Below, piece after piece: positions 1 to 7,987 of a DNA stretch of 64,000 nucleotides. The notes under the pieces were generated by a model. That model was given only the letters and a program-made list of their open reading frames with translations, was not told the DNA's origin and did not search any database. This DNA is from JABMNT01 sp048262255. Its GTDB lineage: Bacteria > Pseudomonadota > Alphaproteobacteria > Rhodospirillales > Casp-alpha2. The stretch is from the NCBI GenBank assembly GCA_048262255.1, contig JBLXFH010000001.1, forward strand, positions 1,302,001 to 1,366,000, written 5' to 3'. The number at the start of each line of letters is the position of its first letter. The first letter of the stretch is position 1. The position numbers and the translations under genes are program-made.

Positions 1-125
1 ATCTGGGACAGGGCGGCAAGATCACCGGCCACCTGGTCCAATTGCTTGTCTGCGTCGGCCAGCTCAAAAAGCGCCGTAGCGTAGCGGCCTGCTAGGCCGG
101 TCGCGCCAATTACATCCGATGACAC
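1..125 (-). CDS. atpH: ATP synthase delta subunit, N-terminal fragment (copy A)
   Basis: This is the first 41 codons of the F1 delta subunit, read leftwards from a GTG start at 125-123 and cut by the window edge. The translation follows the complete AtpH at 11818-12378 almost residue for residue (VIGATGLAGRYATALFELAD here, VIGVTGLAGRYATALFELAD there). Delta links F1 to the b subunits of the peripheral stalk. A second, out-of-register copy of the start region follows directly at 145-221 (77-bp tandem repeat), so the real upstream sequence of this fragment is uncertain. The rest of copy A's atp operon may lie left of the window. Confidence 0.8.
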   Translation of the reverse strand, partial: MSSDVIGATGLAGRYATALFELADADKQLDQVAGDLAALSQ

Positions 126-221
126 CTGGGAAACCTCGTCTTTGAAAGCGCCGTAGCGTAGCGGCCTGCTAGGCCGGTCGCGCCAATTACATCCGATGAC
201 ACCTGGGAAACCTCGTCTTTG
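68..221. repeat. Exact 77-bp tandem duplication over the atpH start
   Basis: Positions 68-144 and 145-221 are identical over 77 bases, and the match stops abruptly on both sides (67 differs from 144, and 222 from 145). Each unit holds the GTG start and first codons of atpH. Because 77 is not a multiple of 3, the two units are in different frames. Copy B at 12379 has a single unit. The length equals a k-mer size commonly used by de Bruijn assemblers, so an untrimmed contig overlap is the simplest explanation (inference). Confidence 0.9.
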
Positions 222-297
222 TGTTCGTTAGTGTTAACTCGGCCAAACCTTCAAAATGCCAGCAGCCCAAGCCGAAGCTCGTGTCACCGGAATTCTT

Positions 298-367
298 CCC
301 GTTGAAGCGGCCACTTCGTACCATACTCAATCCGGCTATGCAACGGACTCTGAGCACCTTTTTGCAA
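298..367 (-). promoter_or_regulatory. Conserved non-coding block upstream of atpH (copy A)
   Basis: Within the otherwise gene-free stretch 222-528, these ~70 bases are nearly identical to 12474-12546 in copy B, while the flanking intergenic DNA is not alignable by eye. Read on the minus strand, toward atpH, it holds TTGCAT, a 17-bp spacer and a weak TACGAA-like -10. The conservation and position suggest the promoter or 5' leader of the atp operon. The exact promoter boxes are a guess. Nothing else was recognised in 222-528. Confidence 0.45.
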
Positions 368-528
368 TGCGATATAAGCCTTCTGATCCGTGGCTTTGAG
401 GGCGCCAGACGAATCGCTCTGGAAAACCGGTTGCCACCCTGCCGGTAACGCCCTGACCGCGCCATTCGGGCATGCCGCCAGTGTTCGTATGAGAGGCCCG
501 GAATTTCTTTCGCAAAACCTGTGGTCTG

Positions 529-2733
529 TCAAAAAAAGCTCTGCGGATCGACATCAACCTGGACGCGGACTTTCTTGAAGTGTTCGGCCCGCGCCAGCCA
601 CTGGCGAACCAGCGGCTGCACGGCGATGTCTTTTGTGGTCTTCAGAAGCAGGCGTCGCCGGTGGCGGCCGCGCAGCAGGGCAAAAGGTGCCGGGGCCGGA
701 CCCAGAACCTGCAGGTTCTTGCCTGTCGGTGCCGCCCGCGCCAGGGCCAGGGCTGCCTGATCGACGGTCGCTTCCTCGGTACCCGAGACGATCAGACTGA
801 CCAATCTGCCAAAGGGTGGCATCATGGCGTCGCGACGGGCTTTCGTTTCGATGTCGATAAAGGTCTCTTTGTCGCCCGACAACAGGGCCTGCATGACGGG
901 ATGTTTTTCCATATAGGTCTGGATCAGCACCCGCCCGGGTTTGCTGCCCCGCCCGGCCCGTCCCGACACCTGATACAGCAACTGGAAGGTGCGTTCGGCG
1001 GCCCGTGGGTCACCGCCCTGCAGCCCCAGATCCGCATCAATCACGCCGACCAGGGTGAGCAGCGGAAAATGATAGCCCTTGGCGACGATCTGGGTGCCAA
1101 TGATCAGATCAATTTCATGGTCTTCAATGCGCCGTACAAGCTCGGCCGCGGCCCGCGGCGACTGAATGTTATCACTGGCAGCAATGGTCATGCGAACATC
1201 AGGGATCAGGGTTTTGATTTCTTCCGCCAGACGTTCAACACCGGGGCCACAGGCGACAAGGCTGTTTTCGGTTTGGCATTCCGGGCATTTATCCGGCGGC
1301 GTAATGTGAAATCCGCAATGATGGCACTGCAGGCGACCGGCCAGCCTGTGTTCGACCAGCCAGGCCGTACAGCGCGGGCACTGGAACCGGTGGCCACAGG
1401 TCCGGCACAGGGTCAGAGGCGCATAGCCGCGTCGATTCAGGAACAACAGGACCTGTTCCCCCTTGCCGATGGTCTCGGCGATGGCATCCGCCAGCCTGGG
1501 CGACAGCCAGCGGCCCCGGGGCGGCGGCGCCTTGATCATGTCGATGGCTTTGATGTCGGGAAGCTTGGCACCGGCGTGGCGCACCGGCAGGCCATATAAC
1601 TGGTAGCGGCCGTTGGCCGCGTTGACGACAGATTCCAGCGATGGTGTCGCCGACGCCAGGGTAATTGGGATGTTGCCCAGGCGGGCCCGCACCACGGCCA
1701 TGTCGCGGGCATTGTAAATAACGCCTTCTTCCTGTTTGAAGGCGCCGTCGTGCTCTTCATCGACAACAATCAGTTTCAGGTTCTCGAACGGCAGAAACAG
1801 GGCGGATCTGGCGCCAACGACGACCTTGGCCTGGCCGGTGATCACATCGCGCCAGGTGTTTCTGCGCTGGGCCAGGGTCAGGTCTGAATGCCAGACAGCC
1901 GGAGCCGCCCCAAAGCGCTCCCGGAAGCGTTCCAGCCATTGCGCGCTGAGGGCAATTTCGGGCAGTAAGACCAGTACCTGGCCGCCCTCGATCAGGGCCT
2001 GCGCAACCGCTTCAAAATAAACTTCCGTTTTGCCCGACCCGGGAACCCCATCCAGCAGACTGACCGAATATTCTGAACTGCGCACGGCCTGGACCAACTG
2101 GGCCGCGGCACTGGCCTGTTCGGCTGACAGGACCGGCCCGGCCCGCTGCGGGTCCGGCCGGTCAGGCGCCGAGATGGCAACCAGAGACACTTTGGTCAGG
2201 GCACCCGCATCATACAGGCCCTTGACGACACCGGGGCTGGTTGCCGCTTCACGGGCAATATCGGTGGCCGTGCGCGGTGGGCTGTCGGCCATCAGCTCGA
2301 GAATGCGCTGGCGCGCCGCAGTGATCCGTAAAGCCGGGCCATCGGGCGTCAGACAATAGGCGGTAATCGGTTTCGGCGGGTCCAGCGCCTCGCGCACACT
2401 CATTGCCATTTTCAGGACCGAACCTTTGGCCTGCAGGGTATATCGGGATGCCCAGTCAATGAAGTCGCGCGATACCGCCGGCAACGGCGGTGCGTCGAGG
2501 CGGCTGAGGATGGCTTTCAGCCTGGTTTCAGCAATATCGCCCTTGCCGGCGCCCCAAACAACGCCCGAGGCGACGCGCGGCCCCAGCGGCACTTTTACAA
2601 AATCACCATCGCAGACCGGCTCGTTAACCTTGTAATCATAGGCACCGGCCAGCGGTAGCGGCAGTTGCACGGCAACCACAGAGCCCGGTTGGTAAGGGAT
2701 TGGCGGGGCTTGATCGGTGTTTTCGGAGGGCAT
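529..2733 (-). CDS. priA: Primosomal protein N', replication restart helicase (copy A)
   Basis: A 734-residue DEAH-box helicase that binds abandoned replication forks and reloads the replisome. In order: an N-terminal DNA-binding domain (to about 115), a winged-helix segment (about 135-185), Walker A GVPGSGKT at 229-236, and the DEEH Walker B box at 325-328. Eight zinc-binding cysteines follow at 443, 446, 452, 455, 470, 473, 483 and 486, then the second helicase lobe with the GTQIVAKGYHF and QVSGRAGR motifs. The length is typical and the gene ends in the usual Asp-Pro-x-Ser-Phe-Phe. It is divergent from DUF484, with a 104-bp shared promoter region. Its closest counterpart in this window is 12695-14905. 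Confidence 0.97.
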   Translation of the reverse strand: MPSENTDQAPPIPYQPGSVVAVQLPLPLAGAYDYKVNEPVCDGDFVKVPLGPRVASGVVWGAGKGDIAETRLKAILSRLDAPPLPAVSRDFIDWASRYTLQAKGSVLKMAMSVREALDPPKPITAYCLTPDGPALRITAARQRILELMADSPPRTATDIAREAATSPGVVKGLYDAGALTKVSLVAISAPDRPDPQRAGPVLSAEQASAAAQLVQAVRSSEYSVSLLDGVPGSGKTEVYFEAVAQALIEGGQVLVLLPEIALSAQWLERFRERFGAAPAVWHSDLTLAQRRNTWRDVITGQAKVVVGARSALFLPFENLKLIVVDEEHDGAFKQEEGVIYNARDMAVVRARLGNIPITLASATPSLESVVNAANGRYQLYGLPVRHAGAKLPDIKAIDMIKAPPPRGRWLSPRLADAIAETIGKGEQVLLFLNRRGYAPLTLCRTCGHRFQCPRCTAWLVEHRLAGRLQCHHCGFHITPPDKCPECQTENSLVACGPGVERLAEEIKTLIPDVRMTIAASDNIQSPRAAAELVRRIEDHEIDLIIGTQIVAKGYHFPLLTLVGVIDADLGLQGGDPRAAERTFQLLYQVSGRAGRGSKPGRVLIQTYMEKHPVMQALLSGDKETFIDIETKARRDAMMPPFGRLVSLIVSGTEEATVDQAALALARAAPTGKNLQVLGPAPAPFALLRGRHRRRLLLKTTKDIAVQPLVRQWLARAEHFKKVRVQVDVDPQSFF

Positions 2734-2770
2734 TTTTTATCGGGCGTTTCTTTTTTGTTAAGGATACTTG

Positions 2771-2793
2771 GTTAACCATACAATGTGTATAAT
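2771..2793 (+). promoter_or_regulatory. Candidate promoter for DUF484-xerC (copy A)
   Basis: The divergent priA/DUF484 spacer has a perfect TATAAT at 2788-2793, 45 bp before the DUF484 start. Just upstream is the perfect palindrome TGGTTAACCA (2768-2777). The TATAAT and the GTTAACCATA core are kept in copy B (14943-14966), whereas much of the rest of the spacer differs. The -35 element is not clear. GTTAAC could be an operator or serve the opposite-facing priA promoter. Confidence 0.5.
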
Positions 2794-2837
2794 AAGGCGA
2801 TTCGCTGTTGCCGGCGATGACGAAAAGGATTTGAGGA

Positions 2838-3575
2838 ATGAGCCAACCGTTAGACGACTATCTGGGGGACAATGACGACCTGAAAATTTCGGGAACGCAA
2901 CCTCTAAATGATGCCACTGTGGCTGAGTATTTGAGAAACCATCCGGATTTTTTCAAAAGCCATGCCGATATCATGAGTGAAGTTGTCGCGCCTGAGCGCT
3001 GGACCGGGGATGGCGTTGTCGATATGCAGCGCTACATGCTGGACCGCCGCAGTTCGGAAATCGATGAACTGCGAAACTGTGCCCAGGAAGTCATCGAGAC
3101 CAGTCGTTCCAACATGTCGACACAAACCCGCACTCATGCCGCTGTCCTCGCCGCTGTTACGGCCAAAGGATTTGAGCATCTGATACAGGTGCTGAGCGAT
3201 GACTGGCCGTTTTTGCTGGATGTTGATGTTGTCTCGGTTGGATTCGAGCCCTTTCATATGCCGGAACCGCGGTTGACGTCGAATGACATTCGCGCCCTCG
3301 ACAAAGGCGACGTTGACCGGTTTGTCGGGGCTGACCAGGATATTTGCCTGTACCGGGAAATCGCCGATGACGGACGCCTGTTCGGCTCCGGTGCGGGACT
3401 GGTGCAATCGGCGGCCATTGCCCGCTTGCGGCCGTCCGTCGCCTCGCCGGTTGGCCTGATGGCCCTGGGTTCGCGCGGCAGCGTTTTCCATCCGGGTCAG
3501 GGTTCTGAGCTGATCGGTTTTCTGGTCCGCATTCTCGAATCTCTGATTCATCGCGAACTGGGCCAGGCTGAATGA
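2838..3575 (+). CDS. DUF484 (GAF-like) protein (copy A)
   Basis: A 245-residue cytoplasmic protein of the DUF484 family, GAF-like and of unknown biochemical role, which in many proteobacteria sits directly before xerC. The N-terminal family motif VAEYLRNHPDFF is at about 28-39. A helical segment follows at about 70-105, then the GAF-like core, ending in RGSVFHPGQGSELIGFLVRI. The ATG at 2838 follows a good AAGGA/GAGGA ribosome site. Its TGA overlaps the xerC ATG by four bases (ATGA), so the two are probably translationally coupled. A link to XerC or chromosome dimer resolution is inferred from context only. Confidence 0.85.
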   Translation: MSQPLDDYLGDNDDLKISGTQPLNDATVAEYLRNHPDFFKSHADIMSEVVAPERWTGDGVVDMQRYMLDRRSSEIDELRNCAQEVIETSRSNMSTQTRTHAAVLAAVTAKGFEHLIQVLSDDWPFLLDVDVVSVGFEPFHMPEPRLTSNDIRALDKGDVDRFVGADQDICLYREIADDGRLFGSGAGLVQSAAIARLRPSVASPVGLMALGSRGSVFHPGQGSELIGFLVRILESLIHRELGQAE

Positions 3576-4516
3576 TCCAGCTTGCCGAACCTGCGGTCCT
3601 GAAGGCCGTTACGGATTGGCACGACTGGCTGGCCCATGAACGACGCTATTCGGCGCACACGCTGGATGCTTACGGTCGGGATCTCGCGTTTTTTCTGAAA
3701 TTTTTATCCGGACACCTGGGCCATGTGCCCGGTCTGACCGATCTGGACCGTATGAGCACCCGGGATTTCCGGGCCTATCTGGCGCGTCGCAATGCCGATG
3801 GGCTGGGACGAACCTCGACGGCGCGGGCGATGTCGACCCTGAAATCGTTTTTCCGGTTTCTCGAACGCCAGGGACGGATCAAGAACACCATCATCCAAAC
3901 CGTGCGCATTCCGAAAGTACCGAAATCCATTCCCAAGGCTTTATCCATTGAAGACGCCTTGGTGGCGCTCGAAGTGGTCGAGGAAATAAGCGACGAGCCA
4001 TGGGTCGGCAAACGCGACAAGGCACTTTTGTCATTGCTCTACGGATGCGGGTTGCGTTTGGGCGAAGCCCTGAAACTGAGCCGTGATGAGGGCCTTCGGG
4101 CGACCCGGTCCGACGCCACCCTGATGATCCAGGGCAAAGGCGGCAAGCAGCGCCTTGTTCCGGTGTTGCCTGCCGTCGGCCGGGCGATTGGTGACTATCT
4201 GGCGCTTTGCCCGTTTGATTATCAGGGAGACGAGCCACTGTTCGTCGGGGTCCGGGGCAAACGCCTGAACCCGGCCATTGCCCAGAAACAGGTGCGTGAC
4301 GTGCGGGCCCTGCTCAACCTGCCCGATACCGCAACCCCCCACGCGCTGCGCCATAGTTTTGCCACCCACCTTCTCGGCGGCGGTGGCGATTTGCGGACCA
4401 TTCAGGAACTTCTGGGACATGCCTCTTTGTCCTCAACCCAACGCTATACGGAAGTCGATGGCGAGCATCTGTCGAAAGTCTATGGCGCCGCCCACCCGCG
4501 TGCCCGTCGGCGTTAG
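3572..4516 (+). CDS. xerC: Tyrosine recombinase XerC (copy A)
   Basis: A 314-residue site-specific tyrosine recombinase that acts with XerD at dif to resolve chromosome dimers. The N-terminal SAM-like core-binding domain spans about 10-100. The catalytic set is complete: R162 (GLRLGEAL), K189 (QGKGGKQR), H257 and R260 (HALRHSFATHLL), H283 (LGHASL) and nucleophile Y292 (QRYTEV). It follows DUF484 with a 4-bp overlap. Its TAG overlaps the stop codon of the convergent histidine kinase, leaving no room for a terminator. The operon position and N-terminal sequence favour XerC over XerD. Confidence 0.93.
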   Translation: MIQLAEPAVLKAVTDWHDWLAHERRYSAHTLDAYGRDLAFFLKFLSGHLGHVPGLTDLDRMSTRDFRAYLARRNADGLGRTSTARAMSTLKSFFRFLERQGRIKNTIIQTVRIPKVPKSIPKALSIEDALVALEVVEEISDEPWVGKRDKALLSLLYGCGLRLGEALKLSRDEGLRATRSDATLMIQGKGGKQRLVPVLPAVGRAIGDYLALCPFDYQGDEPLFVGVRGKRLNPAIAQKQVRDVRALLNLPDTATPHALRHSFATHLLGGGGDLRTIQELLGHASLSSTQRYTEVDGEHLSKVYGAAHPRARRR

Positions 4517-6366
4517 TCGGCACTATCAGTGAACAGTGGCAACTCGAAATAAAAGGTCGAGCCGACCGACGGGGTCGAGTGAAGATTGATGACGCCGCCA
4601 TGTTTGAGGACAATGTTCTTCGATATGTTAAGGCCGAGGCCGGTTCCCGCAATGGACCGCGTATCGGAAGAATCAACCTGTACGAACCGGTCGAAAATCG
4701 ATTTCTGGAATCTTTTCGGAACACCCGGCCCGCGGTCCGTTACCGAGACCCGGACCCGGGGGCCGCGCGCCGTCACCATAATCTCAACCTCGTCCGAGGC
4801 GCTTGAAAACTTGATGGCGTTCGACAGCAGATTATCCATCACCTGCATCAGTCTGTGGCGGTCGCCAGCGACAGTCAGGCTCGGCTCGGCAAGTTTCGGG
4901 ACCAGGCCGACCTGATAGCGCTCGGCAAATCCCAGATTGGCTTTAACCGATGCTTCCACCAGTTCCGTTATCGACAGGATTTGCAGCTCAAGTTCGAAAT
5001 CATCCTGACTTATTTTTTCCAGATCCAGAATATCATTGATCAGATTGAGAAGGCGCTCGCCGTTATCAATGCCGACCTGGATCAGTTCCCTGGCAGCTTT
5101 TGGAATATCGCCACTGGCGCCGCCCTTTACCAGCCCCAGGGAGCCGAGAATAGACGTCAGGGGGGTGCGCAGTTCATGGCTTACCGTCGACACGAACTGA
5201 CTTTTCAGACGGTCCAGTTCCTTGCGTTCGGTAAAGTCACGAAAGGTCATCAAATAGCCGCCCCCCATCATCGGGCTGCCGCGAAATTCGACCCATTTGT
5301 TGCCAGGCAGTCGAAACTCCTGCTGACTTGTTTCGCGCGGGTCAAGCAACAGTGAAGATAGGTTGACCGCTTCCGGCTCGACCATGACCGATTCAATCTT
5401 GCTGGTCAGTACCGTCATCAGTGAGTGGCGCAAATCCTCTTCCGGCGCGTCCTGAATCTCGGTGATATCGAAAATGCTGAACAGGTAGTCGTTCCAGGTT
5501 GCCGGCAGTCGGTCGGGACCCAGAACGATAATACCGTCGGGGATGGTTTTAAAAGCCGTCTCAACGATCTCGGCCTTGTCGGCGATGTCTTTTTCGATGG
5601 TTTTGAGATGAGTGATGTTGGTTGAAATTGTCGCCGTCAGACCGCCCGGCAGTTTGTGCTCATTTACCAGGACCGTAAGGCCGTCGTTCCGTTTGAACTC
5701 CAGCGGAGCGATCGGGTTCTTGTGGTGGTTGAGGCGTTCGCTCAAATTTTTTTCCCTGGTCTCTGGATCATCAGAACAGTCCAGAAATTCATAAATCATT
5801 CGGATGTGCTCAGAAAAGGTGATGCCCGGGGGACATAAATCAGGGCGGGTGCTGGTTTCCGGTAAAAACTTCCTGTTGGAAAATAACAACCGGTCCTGGT
5901 CATCCCACAGGGAAAAATAGTCGCCCATATTTTCAACGGCCGCGGTCAGCCGTGACGCCATTCGCGCCACTTCAACTTCTTCCGTGACGATCCGACCCGA
6001 GCCCCGGTACCCCTGAAACGTTCCGTTGTCGTAAAAGGGCACGCCACTTGTCTGGATCCAGCTGACAGCAGTGGGCCCGCGACGGGCGAAGGTCAGGTTG
6101 CGAAACGGCAGGCGGTTTTCAAGTTTCTGCTGGAAGGCAGACCAGTCGGCTTCACTCATTTCGTCGCGAATGCCCATGTCTTCGCGGGTTTTGCCATAAT
6201 GCCATTCCGGTGGTACGCCGGTTATTTCCTGCACGTTCGGCGACATATAGGTGAAACGATTCTGGGCATCGGTTTCCCATGACCATTCAGATGTCGCCTT
6301 TAGAAAATCACTAAACCGCTGGCGTTCCTGTTCCAGGAGTTTTCGGGGATCAGTCTCGTCTGTCAT
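4513..6366 (-). CDS. PAS-domain sensor histidine kinase, soluble (copy A)
   Basis: A 617-residue histidine kinase with no membrane segment. PAS-like regions lie at about 15-135 (with the PAC-type GSGRIVTEE), about 140-255 and about 265-380. The HisKA dimerisation helix carries phospho-acceptor H397 (TVSHELRTPLTSI). The HATPase domain has the N box (N512, N516), G1 (DRGPG, 544-548) and G2 (GTGLGL, 574-579). No receiver domain is fused and no response regulator lies next to it, so its partner is elsewhere. A cytosolic redox or ligand signal through the PAS domains is likely but unknown. It is convergent with xerC, and the counterpart is 16685-18577. Confidence 0.88.
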   Translation of the reverse strand: MTDETDPRKLLEQERQRFSDFLKATSEWSWETDAQNRFTYMSPNVQEITGVPPEWHYGKTREDMGIRDEMSEADWSAFQQKLENRLPFRNLTFARRGPTAVSWIQTSGVPFYDNGTFQGYRGSGRIVTEEVEVARMASRLTAAVENMGDYFSLWDDQDRLLFSNRKFLPETSTRPDLCPPGITFSEHIRMIYEFLDCSDDPETREKNLSERLNHHKNPIAPLEFKRNDGLTVLVNEHKLPGGLTATISTNITHLKTIEKDIADKAEIVETAFKTIPDGIIVLGPDRLPATWNDYLFSIFDITEIQDAPEEDLRHSLMTVLTSKIESVMVEPEAVNLSSLLLDPRETSQQEFRLPGNKWVEFRGSPMMGGGYLMTFRDFTERKELDRLKSQFVSTVSHELRTPLTSILGSLGLVKGGASGDIPKAARELIQVGIDNGERLLNLINDILDLEKISQDDFELELQILSITELVEASVKANLGFAERYQVGLVPKLAEPSLTVAGDRHRLMQVMDNLLSNAIKFSSASDEVEIMVTARGPRVRVSVTDRGPGVPKRFQKSIFDRFVQVDSSDTRSIAGTGLGLNISKNIVLKHGGVINLHSTPSVGSTFYFELPLFTDSAD

Positions 6367-6377
6367 AGGTTCGCCTA

Positions 6378-6550
6378 GAGTCTTTCATGGTTATTTGAAA
6401 CCGCTGAGACGCCTTCACCGGTTCCCTGGCCAGAAGCGGGTCGCGCCGCGATGTGGGCCATCGCCAGCGGGCCGCGATGCCGTCCAAGGGGCCGGCGCCG
6501 GCGCCAACAGGTCGCGATCTCAGCTGTTCCCATATAACCATGAAAGGCTC
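6378..6550. mobile_element. MITE-like element with ~32-bp inverted ends, TA-flanked
   Basis: The 332-bp gap between the kinase and the MFS gene holds a 173-bp segment with imperfect terminal inverted repeats. The left end is 6378-6409 (GAGTCTTTCATGGTTAT...GCTGAGA). The right end, 6518-6550, reads in reverse complement GAGCCTTTCATGGTTAT...GCTGAGA. Both ends abut TA (6376-6377 and 6551-6552), as expected for IS630/Tc1-mariner-type insertion. The interior is GC-rich with GGCGCC palindromes and has no credible gene. The homologous spacer in copy B (18578-18687) is only 110 bp and lacks it. A large RNA hairpin is the alternative reading. Confidence 0.6.
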
Positions 6551-6698
6551 TAAAACTCCTGATACAGATCGATACCGCCAGGTTCTGAGGCACCCCGACA
6601 GCGGGCGCCAGGACGCCCGGATCATTATAGTATGATAGTACGCGTGCTGCCGATAGTAACCTTCTTATCGGATTTTCGCAAAACCCGGCCCGGCTTGT

Positions 6699-7943
6699 TC
6701 ACGCCCGATGCCGATGGCGACCGCCCAGCAGAAAAATGAAGACGGGGCCCAGCGCGACAATCAGACCGGACAGGGCAAAAGCCCATCCCCAGGCCGTCGT
6801 TCCCGGCGCGCCCGAACCGGCGGCTGTCGCCAGATCCAGAGTCACACCGAACAGCAGCGGGCCGGCGAACGATCCCATGAAACCGATGCAGGAATGAACC
6901 GCCATGGTTGCTCCGCGATAGCCGACCGGGGCAGCACCGACAACGCCGGCCGTAAGCGACGAAGACTCGCCGGTGATGGTGATGCCGTAAAGAACGGCCA
7001 GAAAAGCGACAATCAGAAACGGAAGTTCGGCGGCAAAGCCGATGCCGCAGGCGAACAGGGCGGAGGTCCACATAATGAGCGTGATGGCTTTATGCCGGCC
7101 AATGCGTTTCGACAATTCATTGCCAAGCACACTGGCCGGCAAGCCGAATAAATTGGCCAGGGCCGCCCAGGCGGTTGCCGAAATCAAAAGCGACGGTTCG
7201 GCCTGGGTTGATGCGGAATAAACCAGGAAAGCCACCAGCCAGGAGCGATAGGCGAACAGCTCGAAATTGTGAACCGTATAAGCCAGAACGTAGGCCATGG
7301 CCGGTTTGCAGGAAAGCACCGGGCGGAAATCCAGGGGGTGGGTATCAGGGGCTTTGTGAGGCGACGGATCGGGGCCGGGCAGGATGAAGTGAACAAGCGC
7401 AATGGCGATCAGCGGACCCACGGCTGATATCAGGAAAGCCACCTGCCAATCCCAGAGTGTCGCAGTTTCGCCTGCAATATAATAGGAAACGGCGGTGCCG
7501 ATGCCAAAGCAGGAGGTGTAAAAAGCGACAGCCCGGCTGTTGTCGGCGGCGGGAGCATCGTGGTCCAAATGGTCGGTCAGCAGTTTCAGGCCGGGCATGT
7601 AAGCGCCGGCCAGGCCAACCCCGCCGATCGCCCGAAACACCATCGCCGACCAGAAACCGTCGGCGGCGTAAGCGAAACCAAAGCTGGAAACGGACATGAG
7701 CAACAGGCTGAAGACATAGATCCGCCGGGGGGCTGTATGATCGGTCAGGCTGACCAGGACCGGAACCGCCAGCAGGTAGCCGCCATAGTAGATGCCATTC
7801 AGCCACCCCGCATCCGTATTGGAAAGCTGCCAGGTTCCGATAAAGGTCGGCAACAGGGCGGGGAAAGTGACCGCCCCCAGCATGCTGAAGATCTCGGCAA
7901 TGCAGAACAGGACAATGAGCGGAACCGGAGACGGTTTATGCAT
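6699..7943 (-). CDS. MFS transporter (copy A)
   Basis: A 414-residue major facilitator superfamily permease with about 12 hydrophobic segments and the TM2-TM3 cytoplasmic loop LTDHTAPRRIY, which is where the family's GxxxDRxGRR-type motif lies. The substrate cannot be told from sequence. The start is taken at ATG 7943, because an in-frame TTG at 7952 would add only three residues and copy B starts at the equivalent Met. It lies 44 bp downstream of lpd on the same strand and could be read from the TCA operon. Copy B (18688-19923) has the same gene in the same place, so the association with lpd is conserved. Confidence 0.85.
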   Translation of the reverse strand: MHKPSPVPLIVLFCIAEIFSMLGAVTFPALLPTFIGTWQLSNTDAGWLNGIYYGGYLLAVPVLVSLTDHTAPRRIYVFSLLLMSVSSFGFAYAADGFWSAMVFRAIGGVGLAGAYMPGLKLLTDHLDHDAPAADNSRAVAFYTSCFGIGTAVSYYIAGETATLWDWQVAFLISAVGPLIAIALVHFILPGPDPSPHKAPDTHPLDFRPVLSCKPAMAYVLAYTVHNFELFAYRSWLVAFLVYSASTQAEPSLLISATAWAALANLFGLPASVLGNELSKRIGRHKAITLIMWTSALFACGIGFAAELPFLIVAFLAVLYGITITGESSSLTAGVVGAAPVGYRGATMAVHSCIGFMGSFAGPLLFGVTLDLATAAGSGAPGTTAWGWAFALSGLIVALGPVFIFLLGGRHRHRA

Positions 7944-7987
7944 GGCAGCCAACCGCAGCGCAGCTTAGCGGACGTGATCCCACCGGA

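Noticed and set aside
580..1599. A 339-codon plus-strand frame opposite priA
   Set aside because: Shadow of the zinc and helicase regions of priA; no independent support.
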